Of a stretch of DNA of 64,000 nucleotides, positions 10,201 to 21,917 are shown in pieces. Origin of the DNA: Vermamoeba vermiformis (Eukaryota; Tubulinea; Echinamoebida); NCBI GenBank assembly GCA_045837725.1, contig JBEWZL010000202.1:434001-498000 (forward strand), in the 5' to 3' direction. The notes below the pieces were generated by a model that did no database searches, had not been told where the DNA came from, and worked only from the letters and a program-made list of their open reading frames with translations. The stretch's first letter is position 1. The number at the start of each line of letters is the position of its first letter. The position numbers and the translations under genes are program-made.

Positions 10201-13200
10201 GCCTGCAGAGTTTAACAAGCACTTTGCAATTGTCGTGAGATCTGAGGCAACACAAATGCCGTACGGTGTCGCGCCATGATTCCAAGTCACCCTACTAGAT
10301 GTTAGTTTCTGCCTAGATTAATGCACAAACAAACAACGTACCAATTAACTGTAGAGTTTTCAATAATGCCAACGCAATCAGTGTCAACGGTCACGTCCTT
10401 AATGTAACAATACGCGTGACAGTCGCCGTTCTAGTGTAGATGATAAAGGTCAGAAAGTAATTCAAAACCAAGGAATGACATCACTTACGGCTAATTCAGT
10501 GTCGGTACAACGGGTGGGTGGGAAACAATCATTGACGGTTTGAGTGGGACGAATGCATCGTTGGTTATCAGTAGGCAGACCAACGAACACTGCACCACCG
10601 GTCTCTGTGGAGTTGAAGAGGTTGCAAATCGATCCCGTGGCTCCGAATGTTCCCTTGTATTGACAACGAGGGAAAATGGACACTTCAGCGCACGTGTCAC
10701 CGTAGCAAAAGCCGCAAAAGTGATCGCTGCCGAGAGCATTATTTTGCGGCAAACAGTGTTCTGGAGGCAATGTGTTATTAACGCGATAAATGACAGTGGT
10801 AGACACTTACGTTCAGTGCAGAAAGTGTCAGTCAGACTGTCGCATTGACTCCAATTGCACGACTCGACTTGCTCGCAAAGTGTGGGAGAACTTCCGTAGT
10901 TGGAAGAAAGAGGGCCCAAGCACGACTGATTGTTGACCAATGTGTTCAAGAAGGTTGACACGTACGTTGATGGAGGGGCATTATCTGACATCAAGACATT
11001 AGTCTCCGGGTTATATAACCCAACAAGTAAGACTTACATGGCACACCGAGCTCACTTCTGATAAACAAAGCGACGTAGTTGTTCATGTTCTTCTCGATAC
11101 ACTAAATACATTTAATCAGCTATTTGCTCTTATGCACTCGTGCGGTAGTGCACTCACCTTGATCAAGTACGTAGTCTCCTCATCACCCACTTCGTCCAAT
11201 CTGCTGTATGTGACGCAAGTGTCGATGCCAGCAATTGTGGTGCAATTGTTGCTGACACATTCAGTATTGTTCTTGCAAGGCAGAGAGCAATAGCCGTTTG
11301 GCATGCAAAGCGAGTTAATATCGACATTTGTGCACATATCGCTAATTTAAACAACGTGAGTTAACCACCACTCCTTCCACTATCTTATAATGACTTACTT
11401 TGCAGAGCAAGGCTGTGAAAACACTTGCAATTGACAGGTTTGCAATGGCGTCTGTGTATTATTGAACAGAGGATTGTTCAACGCCTTTTGGGTTTCCAAA
11501 GAACAAACATCACGACGGATCAATGCACCCTCGGACAGATTGATATATTGATCCAAAGCATTCTAGCGCACTGTTAGGATCGGTATGTGACTTGATATTA
11601 GTGTACTTACAGTCGTACAAGCAGGCAAGTTGCAAGTTTTGTTGACCGTATCGAAGTTGATCTGGTATGCTGGAGCATTGACAATAACGTCACGAGGAGC
11701 ACAACATTGAGTAGGTTGCAATCTAGGCAAAGAAGATGAGACTTACTATACATATATGGTAAATTAATAGTTGAAGCTTACGAGGGGTTGCAGCACGGAT
11801 CGGTCAAATAGGCCTCACTAGTTGGATCTGTCACGAAACAACTTGCAGTGCTGTTAACAGTTGTGGGCACGCTAGTAGCAGACAACAATGAATTTTCAGT
11901 CAAGCGGACACATCCGAGCCAATCATTGCTGACCGCGTAGGCCAAGGACTAGAAATTTCATCGTTAATAAAATTGATAAAATATTCTCTGAAAGATACTC
12001 ACGCGTAGACGATATTCATAGACGTCATCTTCAGTTGCAAACGATGAACTTTGCAAGTCAGTCAACAACGTAGTAAGTCCTTCGCTGACATCAAAGAAGC
12101 CAGCTGCAGAGCACGTCAACTGGCGTTGCGTGAGTGATGCACTGCCAGTCAAATATTCGCCACCACTGTTTCTCAATGAGCCCGCAAATGATACTTGGCA
12201 CGTGGAGTCGCTGAGAATTGACGCTGAGAACGGGAAGATTGTTCGTGAGACCTAATCGATTTTGAAGTTAGCAAGACTAGTTCAACAAATGCACTTGTAT
12301 TAATCCTTCCTAAATATTTACATCGATTATGTATCTTATTATAAGGTTTAACTTACTTGAGCGCTAGTAAAAACTTGAACGGACGAAGCAAAAGTCCACG
12401 AAATTGTTTTAGAAACGTAATCCAATGACGCTTCCAGATCACTAAAATTAATTAGTATCACCATAATATTATCATTGGACTTATAGACGTACGTTAATGT
12501 GGCAACGAAACTGAACAACGGATCATTTGTTGGCGGCAAGTTTTGACAGTAATCATCGTCCAATACGCAATTTTGGAATATGAAACTTTGATTTGCGCAC
12601 GTTATTTGTGGGACCACTATTTTATAATTAGTAAACAGTCAATTACAGCCTTTTGTTATTTAATTTTACGGGAGAGATTCCCGACGAGATTTTGGGTGTA
12701 AACAGGATTATAATAAATAAGAAGTGCTTACTGTTGAACCATGCATCGGTAATGCTAATAGATTGTGCCGTGTCTAAAAATAAATAAAATCAATACCTTA
12801 AAAATCAAAATTAAAGAAATCAAAAAATATAAATGTATCACTAACACTACTAAATTTAAGACGATCATATATGACCAAAAATGAAATGAATATTAAATAA
12901 TTTTTGTAACAGTTAAAAATTTGATCGTTAAGTAAATTCCGTTATGACTTTTTCTTACCTCGAACTTCGACTTCGAAAGTGGTTGTAGCATATGCGATTA
13001 CTGAAAAATATACTGTTCCATCCCATGAAGGATTCTTCGTGCGGATTGCAGAGCAGCAAAGGACAACGCCGTCAGATCCGGTATTTTGATAATAATAATT
13101 GTTATTTGTTGACGTTGGGGTCTTAATAGTCGATGAAACTGATACTGCAACATCGGGATCGCCGCTTAAGCTTCTAACAAAGATGGGAACGCTATCGCAA

Positions 13201-13559
13201 GTGGATGGATTGGAAGCTTTGAATTCAAAAGTCATGTATGTGTTTGCTTGTAATGACAGATCGCTTCCATAGGCCCCATCTATACAAAAACTCGTTGATT
13301 GAGCTGTATGGCATCCGCTTGTAACAGTTTGTGAACAGCAAGGCAAGATGTCGAGAGCAACCGGATTAGCCGTGCAATTAGCGTCAAAATATAAATCTTG
13401 GTCGAATGTTGCTGTAGCCACGACCAAATTTGCTCTTATGACGCTAGTTTCGTATCTCTTGTTCACGTATTCCACAGATTGGATTTGGGGAGCCGCGCCA
13501 AAAGTACGGTTAATGCAACCGAGAAGGACAATAAAGGATAATAAATATAGTCTATCCAT
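7251..13559 (-). CDS. Cys-rich seven-helix receptor with TOM1/TOM3-like membrane domain
   Basis: About 24 exons join in frame to a protein of about 1,575 residues. It starts with a signal peptide (MDRLYLLSFIVLLGCINRTFG) and continues as a long Cys-rich, N-glycosylation-rich ectodomain with small EGF-like clusters. The last four exons (8483-7251) hold seven hydrophobic helices. The signature SELPALLYLTIYSLIVIRW followed by AEIYHF is characteristic of the THH1/TOM1/TOM3 family, known from plants and amoebae. The cytoplasmic tail is short, basic then acidic, ending ELDDMPVESH. The layout resembles adhesion-type receptors, suggesting a surface sensor; ligand and signalling partner are unknown. 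tRNA-Thr lies in the intron 8634-8816. Splice sites are read by eye and may be off by a base in places. Confidence 0.8.
8681..8754 (-). tRNA. tRNA-Thr (anticodon AGT)
   Basis: On the minus strand: acceptor GGCCTAA/TTAGGCC is a perfect 7-bp stem, anticodon stem CCCGC/GCGGG closes loop CTAGTAA, and the T arm is CTCGG-TTCGAAT-CCGAG. Discriminator A at 8681. A GTTTCTTTTTT terminator follows. It fills much of the 183-nt intron 8634-8816 of the receptor gene, in the sense direction. Confidence 0.97.
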
Positions 13560-13705
13560 TATTCAAATACAAAGCTTAATAGTATAAGATCATACAAGAG
13601 CTTTGGTTTACGGTTGTAAAATAAAAAATGAAATAAAAACCCGGCGTTGATTTAGTCCCGCGAACAGAAAGTTGTAATCCTTTATTAATTGAGCAATTTC
13701 TAGCA

Positions 13706-13987
13706 TTACAAAGTCTTTTTGGATGGCCTTCTGGCGTTAATAATATTACATAAATATATTTTTACGTGTGTACCTCCCTTTGTTGTAAATTGAAAAGTCG
13801 GCCTTTCTTTCTTTTCAATCTCCATCGGTGTTGCGAAAGGTGGGTTATCATACAACTTCTTACTTAGGGTCGGCCAGTATGCTAATGGGGATTCGCGTAC
13901 ATGCACCTTATCCCAGTCATCAACGCTCTCTTCTTCAAATAAATTCTGCGTATTACACACAGCTGAGGATCCTTTCCAATTATACAC
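13706..13987 (-). CDS. Small unidentified protein, 5' end unresolved
   Basis: The frame reads from VYNWKGSSAVCNTQNLFEEE through an acidic stretch, a Pro/aromatic segment (SPLAYWPTLSKKLYDNPPF) and a Lys-rich end (RRPSKKTL). The 13987 end is not a start codon: a TTTACTAATTTATAG acceptor lies just upstream, so at least one earlier exon exists between 13988 and about 14320. A GTACAC...CCAG pair near 13740-13783 could be a further 43-nt intron that would change the C-terminus. Size and composition would suit a small mitochondrial or ribosomal subunit, but I do not recognise the family. Confidence 0.5.
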   Translation of the reverse strand: MYNWKGSSAVCNTQNLFEEESVDDWDKVHVRESPLAYWPTLSKKLYDNPPFATPMEIEKKERPTFQFTTKGGTHVKIYLCNIINARRPSKKTL

Positions 13988-14430
13988 ACGTGCTATAAAT
14001 TAGTAAATCTCTTCTTCCATTGCGCTACTTAGTTGGTTACAACAACTACTGGTAAATTTTTGCATCCGGATGCGGGAGATATCACTGAAATTCACCAACG
14101 TAACGAACCTCCCAAAATTTCGTGTTTTTCATTACGTACTAGTAACGCATCTACAGGACCAAGGCAAAAAGACACGAAGTTTCAATCAGCAGTTTCGGTC
14201 GAGAAGCTCCTGAAGCTCTTAACAGTTCGGCAGAAGGACATTCCAGTACACGCTGGAAGCGACCCATTACGCCGAGAAGTTCTTATCGCCTTTTAACGTC
14301 TTCATTAACAAGACAAAGGCGAAAGCTTTGCAACAGTAAATGTTTAAATTCGGTAAATGAATCTTCCCTCATTTCATTATAATTATGTACGGGTAAATTT
14401 ATGTATGCGCACCACGCTACAAATGAATGA
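13988..14430. other. Unresolved gene-like interval, probably 5' exons of the small gene
   Basis: Frames are open on both strands. On the plus strand, 14033-14296 reads as one ORF, and an alternative splice (donor after AAAATTTC, acceptor CTACAG) gives a basic Ser/Arg-rich frame. On the minus strand an ATG near 14273 opens a 38-codon frame (MGRFQRVLECPSAELLRA). No choice is secure without transcript data. The interval between coronin-7 (ends 14431) and the small gene must also hold the latter's promoter. Confidence 0.4.
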
Positions 14431-17400
14431 TTAATCTCCCCATTCATCGCTATCAACACCTTGCTTGTCTTGACCGGGCATAATCACCTCACCGGCATTG
14501 GCGTCCTTCCACTCTTGCATTCTCTCGTGGTACTTGTCAATAACCTATACATAGGATTAGTAAGCTGGTTGTCATATAATCCATTGATAATGCGTACCTT
14601 AGCAGCCAATTTCTTGGGGTCGTTCATGTCCTCTTCTTCGGGATTGAAACGACGAACTTTACGAACAAGTTTAGGAGCCTCAGACAACTTCTTCATGTCA
14701 GAAGGTTGCAAGCTGATCACCTTGGGCTCTTTGTTTTGACCTCCGAGCCATGCTGACGAGTCCAAGACAGCTTCACCGCTGTTTGTGGGAGGGAAGACGT
14801 CGTCTTGGAAGAACTCTTTCTATATTAGGAAAACACGTGTCAGATCAGGATCGATATCGGTTATAGAAGGTCTCGAGCCTAGTCCATTGTCAATAAGAAT
14901 AACGTACTCTAGTTCTAGGAACGAAGAAACTGATGACTTCAACAGTGTCCTTTGTGAGCTTGAATGTGCGCATAAACTCGACGTTCTTAACATCGCAAAT
15001 AGTCTTAGGCAACACTGACACTGCAACTTGAGGAATGTTGCTCTTGTAGTCAATGAGGCCGTGGACATAAGGCTCAGCGTTTTGTAACTCGTAGAAACGC
15101 AAAGTGCTGTCACCCTAAGTATTACGAACATTAGTCTAAGCTCTTATAATAACCTTAGCGAGTCATACCTTGCCCCAGAATAAGAGAACACCGGTGTCTT
15201 GATCGTAGACAGGAGTAGGGAAACCAGATCCGCTGTCGACCAAGAAGCTAGTCAACTTCTTGCCGCTGTTTCGGATATCAATCAACTCAATGCGACGCTC
15301 GCTCATCTTGTTGAAACCAGTGCAGATGAGTTGATCTTGCTTGCCCTGCCAAGTCACAGCCGATCCTTGAGCACCACCAACATCATCAAACTCTTGAACA
15401 CATTTCTCTTGACGAGGGTCCCAGAGACGGATCTTCTTGTCCTTAGAGTCAGTAACCATCAAACTGCCGTTGTAGTTCCAGCTAACTGAAGTAGTGGTAT
15501 CAGTGAAGCCCTAATCAATATTAATTAGCAACTTTAAATAATTTTTTTAGTTTTCAACGTACGCGAAGAGTGAGTACGTCAGTGTTCTTGTTCAAGTCCC
15601 AAACTTTAGCAGTCAAATCACCACTAGTAGAAACGAGAATGTTGTTGACGAGAGGATGGAAGTTGACGGTGACAATCTTGTGGTTGTGGTTGAGAAGATC
15701 TGCGTCAGGGACGGTCACGTTGCTCTTGAGACCGACAAGGCCGTCAGCAGGGACCTTCCATAAACGAACACGACCGTTCTCACCACCAGTGGCGAGCAAT
15801 TTGTTGTCGAAAGGACTGAATTCAAAGTCGATTACAGTTGAACCAGTTTCAATAACAGGCACGTTCAAGTCAGTCAATTTTCCAGTTTTCTATTCGCCAC
15901 AATTAGTTACTGTCATATCGGGTGTTGAGTGAGCCTTACCTTGGTTGAGAAAACACCGACACGACCAGCAACACCTTCCCAAGGCACAGCGAAGAAGTCA
16001 GGGTTAGCGCTCAATGATCGCGTGGCCATAGCGTTGTTAGTGACACGCAAGTTGGTGTAGAAAAGGTTCTGATTGACAGGCTTGCCAAAGATGTTCTTGT
16101 ACTTGGACGAACGAGTGATTTGAATGTCTTTGGGGATATAGAACTCGCTGTCAGGATCGTCTTCCTCTAACTCTTCACCGGGCATGTGCTCCACGGTAAT
16201 AACGTTGTTGCTCTCAATCTTGACCTCTTGTTTGATTGTGAATGCAGCACCGTCAGATGTCTTGGCTTGAATGTATTTGTATTCAATCTTTTGACCACCA
16301 GACACAAATTGGCGAGGAGCAGGCGAGTTGTTACCCGAACCAGTACCAGCGCCAGTGCTAGTAGTGTGGGAGACAGACGGTGAGTTGTTGTTGGAAGTGC
16401 TAGCAGGAGTGCTAACATTGGACGAACTCGATTCGTTGGCAATAGTAACACCTTCAGGAGCCAAACTGACCAACTTGGGAACCTTATTTTCACCGGCGAA
16501 CCACTCGTCCTGAGTCTATACCAACACCGTTAATAACGTCCTAAGAGGTCAAATATTGTTTGGAACTTACAAGAGCGGGCTCTCCTCCGCGAGTCTCAGG
16601 GAAGAGATCTGCGTGGAAGTCACTGTAAGTCTAAACAAGACCTGTTAGCATGTGTATTATGGTAATATTTGCCGAGTATAATACCTTGCGAGGTACAGTG
16701 AATCTAACAGGAATGATAGTATTGGCGGTGACCTTGAGCAATCTATCGACTTCAGCGGACATAACATCGAGACCAGCTTTAGGTACCAAGCAAATACCAC
16801 GGTGTTGATCCGGCATTACGAATGGTGTGAGTTCAGAGAAGTAAGGAGCATCGCTCTTCATTTCATACAGCTTGACGGTGCTATCGCCCTATAATAATAA
16901 ATTGTAAATAACCGGTTTAAAGCGAAGGATTAAATAGGCCAATAATTATATATTGCACTTACTCTGCCAGTAACAAATAAGACTTCGGCGTCAGTATCAT
17001 AATTAGCTGTTAATACGGAGGTTCCGCAATCAACGCTTTGAGATTTTAATTTAGTCAAGCCGTTCTTAGTATCCCAAAGAGCAAACTCTCGTTCGCGAAG
17101 CTTGTTCGATCCTTCATAATAAATAAAATGCTTGTCAGATATTTTGATCTCGCCATCCGAATATCGGTTCGAAATTTACCAGTTGTCAAGAATCGTCCTG
17201 ATTGACCCAACCAAACAACTTGAGAGCCCTTAGTGCCATCATGACCGTCCACTTCCTAAAATAAATTTGCGTTAGGCAATTTTACGAAGATTTTTTCTAA
17301 TTTAATCGAAATTAATTTACGCTAATTGAATTTAACTCTAAAAATTATAACACGATGGTAATTCAATTAAACAATTACCTGCACGAAAGATTTTGCTCTA

Positions 17401-18002
17401 GGATCGACGAGTCTGATTTTTTTGTCCTTGCTCGTAACGGCCAGCAAGCTTCCATCGTAATTCCAAGCCAAGCCCCAAATAGCGTCTTTAAAGCCTTCAA
17501 TCACGAGTTTTTCTTGTTCGGACGATGTATCCCAAATACGGACTGTATTATCGCCACCACCAGATGCGAGAACGTTGCAAGCCGCAGGATGCCATTGAAG
17601 AACGTCAACACGCTTTCCGTGGCCCTTCAAGGTAGCATCAGGTACTGTTAAATCGTCAGACAATCCATCCTCTGGTAATTTCCACAATTTGACGGTCGCA
17701 TCAGTGCTAGCAGTAGCAAGATGCCAATCGAAATAAGGGTTCCATTGGAAGTCATTGACGGGCTGAGGGTGAGCATGGATCAAAGGCACGTTTCTCTTGC
17801 GTTTGCCGAACTCGCCGTGACCAAGGATGCCCAAGCTACCGCCTGTAGGAGTGCCCCACAAGACGGAGATCCACAAAGGCGAAGCGGAAATGATAGTACC
17901 CTCAGTAGTGCTGTTGGACACATTGAGGTCAGGGTACCAAGCTTCCCTCTTGAAGGCACTGCCTTTCAAGTTTCTGAACTTGCTTGTGGTCAATCGTGAC
18001 AT
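14431..18002 (-). CDS. Coronin-7-type tandem coronin
   Basis: Two full coronin units in one protein. The first begins MSRLTTSKFRNLKGSAFKRE, the canonical coronin start, and carries WD repeats (TDATVKLWKLPEDG, DNTVRIWDTSSEQE). A Ser/Asn/Thr-rich linker at about 16470-16300 joins it to the second unit (NPDFFAVPWEGVAGRVGVFS; GRVRLWKVPADG; LTAKVWDLNKNTD). The C-terminus is acidic and ends DSDEWGD, like the Trp-containing acidic tail by which Dictyostelium CRN7 engages Arp2/3. The family (CORO7, CRN7, POD-1) acts in actin regulation and Golgi or endosomal traffic. At least nine exons are visible; exon 1 is 17380-18002. Start at 18002 is set by family similarity. Confidence 0.93.
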
Positions 18003-18154
18003 AATTAAAAGATAATTACGAAAAAAATTCAACGCACCACAAAAAAATCAAGAGGCACGTGATTTTTGATCCCGTATTGAAAGATAAGATCGCAGCGATA
18101 ATTGCGTAGAAAGCACAGGTTAGGTTTATTTATAATTTTTTTTTTGAGTTTTAT

Positions 18155-19108
18155 TTAGAACTTCAACTCGTGAGGGAATTGCTTCTTCTTGAGGGAGAAG
18201 CGAGAGCTCAAGTAGCCAGCAAGCATAGGAGTCTTCTTGACAAGGGGCAACAATTGGCTATCAACAGCCTTTTGGTCAGCCTTTCGGGCGGCGGGCAATT
18301 CCTTCTTCTGTGGATGGAGATTCGATCAATAATTGTCCACAAAAAGATCGTGTGTTTTAAATTCTAAATTACCTCTTTCTTCTCGTTCAAAAAGTCGGCC
18401 TCAGACTTTTGGGTCTTGGCAACCTTGGTCTTTCTGAAATAAGCGTCGTTGATGTGCTCGGGGACTTTAACGGTGGCGATATCGAGCTTAGTGGAGGTAG
18501 CAATAACGTAAGCTTGGTTAACGCGACGGAGAGGAACACCGTTGACCTTGAAGGGACCTTCAAACAATAATTATTAACACGACTGTCGAATCAGCGATCA
18601 ATGACCAAACAATAAATATCCATAATTATTATAATAATTTTCTCCTCGGTCCTAATTAGTCGCCAATAATTACAATAATTTTAAATATTAATTATTACAA
18701 CAAAATAAAATAATTATTTTACTTACCAGTGACGAGGAGCAATCCAGACTCGAGTCTCTTCAAGAAAACGACTCTGTGACCACGGAATCGACCAGCAACC
18801 ATAATCAAAACAGTACCGGGGGTAATGTTTGATCTCAAAGCGGCGGGTCTGTGGTGGCTCTTGCGAGAAGCGATGGGGAGACGAACATCCTCGGTGGGGT
18901 AGTATCTAGGCTCCTTGGGCTTAATAACACGGGTACCCTTGCCCATGGGGACGGTCTTGGGTTGAGCAGCCTTATCAGCGGCCTTCTTTTGGGGACCGCG
19001 AGCCTTGATGGCCCATTGACCGTTCTTGTGGAAGGTCTGGGTTCTGCTGAATTTAGGAACACCCTTAGCGAGTAAAGTATTTCTGGGCTTGTTTCCGTGT
19101 CTAACCAT
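18155..19108 (-). CDS. RPL6: 60S ribosomal protein eL6
   Basis: Exons 18727-19108, 18373-18557 and 18155-18307 join in frame. The core reads [20 protein letters not shown] and [20 protein letters not shown], then [20 protein letters not shown], all diagnostic of eL6, with a Lys/Arg-rich N-terminus and a C-terminus ending [12 protein letters not shown]. It is a structural component of the large ribosomal subunit. Start ATG at 19108 (MVRHGNK) is the first in frame after likely 5' UTR. It faces the Acl4 chaperone gene across 174 bp. Confidence 0.95.
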
Positions 19109-19282
19109 TGTTGGCTTTCTATAGGCGTTGAGATCGGCACAATTAAATTGAGGACAAAAAGGATTGAAACCAAAGAAGGGTTTTTTTCTTCGCAAAAGTT
19201 TGGGCCGAATTTTTTGGCCGGTATTTTTTAACCAAACAGATCGTCGTTATTTTAGCTTTCCTAAGCCACTGAACGCGTCAAG
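19109..19282. promoter_or_regulatory. Short divergent promoter between eL6 and the Acl4 chaperone
   Basis: Only 174 bp separate two start codons pointing away from each other. It contains a T-rich block (TTTTTTTCTTCG on the plus strand near 19180) and A/T-rich flanks. The minus strand reads pyrimidine-rich, as in many ribosomal protein promoters. No TATA box is evident. Co-regulation is inferred from spacing alone. Confidence 0.55.
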
Positions 19283-20994
19283 ATGGAGTTCAACGTTCAT
19301 AATAAATATGTAAATAGACCCCGAAAGGATGCATCGGTCAAAGTTATTTTGGATTACGTGATGGAACAGCTCGCGCGATTCGATTACCAAGAAGCTGAAA
19401 AATACGCTCGTCTTGCCCTCCAAAAGGACAATAAAAATACAGAGGCAATGGATCTGCTCGGAGAGATCCTAATGGGCAAAGGAGACTTCGATAGAGCTAA
19501 AGAGGTAAATCCAGATCCATATCAGTTATAATTTTATTATTATGCCTATTAAAATACAATTAAATGTAATGATAAATAATACAATAATAATTTATCCCTC
19601 AATTAGATTTTCCTGAGGAGCATCCACCTAAATCCCAATAGCGGACACAGCAAATACTCGAATATGGGCCAATTAGAGCAAGGAATTATTGCCGTAAAAT
19701 ATTACCGACAAGCAGTTGGCGTCTTGTTGGACGAGAAGGCTGCGATCGAGCAAGGAAAGGTAATTAGCGCAAACTTTTCAGGCATTTTTGCAGGCAACGT
19801 AATCTAATATTGGCACGCATAGGCACAAGGAAATATTAAAGAAATAGACTCGAGTATTGCTTCAGCGTTATGCTCGATCGCTGAGATCTACATGACAGAC
19901 TCCTGGTACGGTCTAATTAGTCAATTAAGATCCAACTGAATACTCTGACGTTAATATGTACTCGATTTTAGTGAGGACGACAATGCTGAGAGCGAATGTC
20001 AAAATATTTTGAACGAGGCATTGAAGGTCGATCCTAACAACGCCGAGACCCTGCAGCTGATGGCAAGCTTCAAAATTAGTCAACAGAAGCCAGATGAGGC
20101 CCTTCAGTGGCTCACTCGAAGTTATGAGACTTGGAAAGGTCTAATTGAAAAAGCAAACGAAGCTGACATTGGTGAACCGAACGAGGAACGTGAAGGTAAG
20201 TGGAAAAATTGAATAGTCATGGGATAATACACGTCGCGAGGCTATCCGTTGTGTTAAATTACCATCGGAGTTGCCGGGCGGCAGTATTGTGCGTGACAGA
20301 TATTAAATTTCCGCAACGATTGTCGGTTTAATTCTTCCATCTTGGTTTGAAACCAAAATTATATCTTTGATAGCCTAATTATCGCGCATATCACCTACCG
20401 TAAATCCTTTGCGCAACAATTAACGCGTACACACGCATTTATTCCGTAAATTGAATGGCGGAGAATTTGGCGTGACACATTTACTAACCTCTGTCTTCTA
20501 GCGGAGCTCGCGGCTATTATGGAAGGCATTCCCATCTTCGAGTTCCGGATCGCCACCGCCAAGTTATTCCTTGAATTAAACAAGCCCGAGACAGCTGCAG
20601 AGATCCTCAAGATTCTGTCGCTCGAACAAGACGATGTTGCGGAGGTGTGGTACTTGCTCGGATTTGCATACAGTAGTAACCCAGACCTTGCGGCAAATGT
20701 CTTGCACTGCTGCTTGACTGCCCGAGATGTGAGTATCCCGCTACGATTTAGCGTATCTTCCATGCATGGATCTGACTCAATCAATTTCATTAGATTCTCG
20801 TAAAAACGGAGTGCGATGTTCCACAAATCTACGAACAAGTTGACACACTGATAGCTAAGGCAAAAACAGAGCTGCAGAAACGAGGCATCGATCCTGAACA
20901 GTACCAGAGCCACATGGTCGATTTGGACGGTGCTGAAGGAGACGGCGAAGATGTAAATAATGACGAAGAAATGGAAGATGTCGATGATAATTAA
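19283..20994 (+). CDS. ACL4: Assembly chaperone of ribosomal protein uL4 (Acl4-type TPR protein)
   Basis: Exons 19283-19504, 19607-19759, 19823-19905, 19972-20195, 20502-20728 and 20794-20994 join in frame. TPR motifs run through the protein: FDYQEAEKYARLALQKDNKN, then LNEALKVDPNNAETLQLMAS and KPDEALQWLTRSYE, then the diagnostic VWYLLGFAYSSNPDLAANVL. The tail is acidic (NNDEEMEDVDDN), as in Acl4 and its fission yeast counterpart, which bind the extended loop of newly made uL4 (Rpl4) and escort it to the nucleus. The largest intron (20196-20501, 306 nt) holds no recognised RNA. The neighbour across the divergent promoter is another large-subunit protein. Confidence 0.85.
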
Positions 20995-21103
20995 TAAACG
21001 AAATTGTAATTCTCGAGAAATTTTTCTTTTGGTTGTCATCAAAATCAAACTTTCACTGTGTGTTTATTCTTCGAATGACAACCACATATCTCTTTGCCAA
21101 AGG

Positions 21104-21626
21104 ATGGAGGTAGAAGAAGTTCCGCTCGACCAAGAGCTCAGCGAGGACACAAAAAAATTTATATTAGATTTGGAGTTTGTCCAATCTCTGGCCAATCCAG
21201 AATATTTAAAATGTAATGAAGAGTCTAGCTGGTATTAAAATATTGGTTATTAATTATATATTACAGTTCTGGCCCAGCACGAGAATAGATATCTTCAGGA
21301 CGATAAATTTGTTGCTTATTTAAAATATTTACAATATTGGAAAAGCCCAAAATATGTCAAATACATTGCGTAAGTATAAACAAGTAATTTACGGCATGGA
21401 ATAATTATTAATTAATTTTTTGGACAGCTATCCTCATTGTTTGTATATCCTCGATCTGTTGCTGGACGAAAATTTCAGAAACCAAATATCTCAACCGGGG
21501 CTCAGCGATTACATTTACAAGCAGCAATACTATCAATGGAAGTACTATCGAAACCATAGACTACAACCGAGTGAAGCGCAACCAGCCGGATCGATGGAAG
21601 TCAAATCCGAGGTGCCATCCAAGTAG
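21104..21626 (+). CDS. MED31: Mediator complex subunit 31
   Basis: Exons 21104-21212, 21267-21369 and 21428-21626. The protein is about 136 residues and nearly all is the conserved Med31/Soh1 domain: FILDLEFVQSLANPEYLKFL, AYLKYLQYWKSPKYVKYIAY, PHCLYILDLLLDENFRNQIS, and QYYQWKYYRNHRL. Med31 sits in the middle module of Mediator and helps RNA polymerase II initiation. A short Ser/Glu/Pro tail follows. Start ATG at 21104 is 110 bp after the Acl4 stop, so promoter space is minimal. Confidence 0.97.
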
Positions 21627-21917
21627 CTACTTAACGTATGTTAAATATGTAAATATTGATTTTGCGAGGGAATAAATTAATGCTTTTACTCCGGACAAAG
21701 CGTATACTTCCCCGTATGAATTAATTAATTTGTTCCGTTTTGCTGGAGGTAGCTCCCGAGATAAACATTCCAAACGCGAGATCTAAATAAGGCAAAATTC
21801 TTCCCTAGAGAAAACAATTTTGAACACGGAACATCAAGGCATTATTTCAAAACTGGTTATTGATTACCACGCGGCAAGTTATTATTTTTTAGTTTATGGC
21901 AACGAACTAGATTTGAC

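Noticed and set aside
20196-20501. 306-nt Acl4 intron as host of another small RNA gene
   Set aside because: Checked on both strands for tRNA arms, U-snRNA motifs and paired snoRNA boxes; nothing convincing.
20395-21048. 217-codon minus-strand frame
   Set aside because: It is antisense to well-supported Acl4 exons and has no family resemblance.
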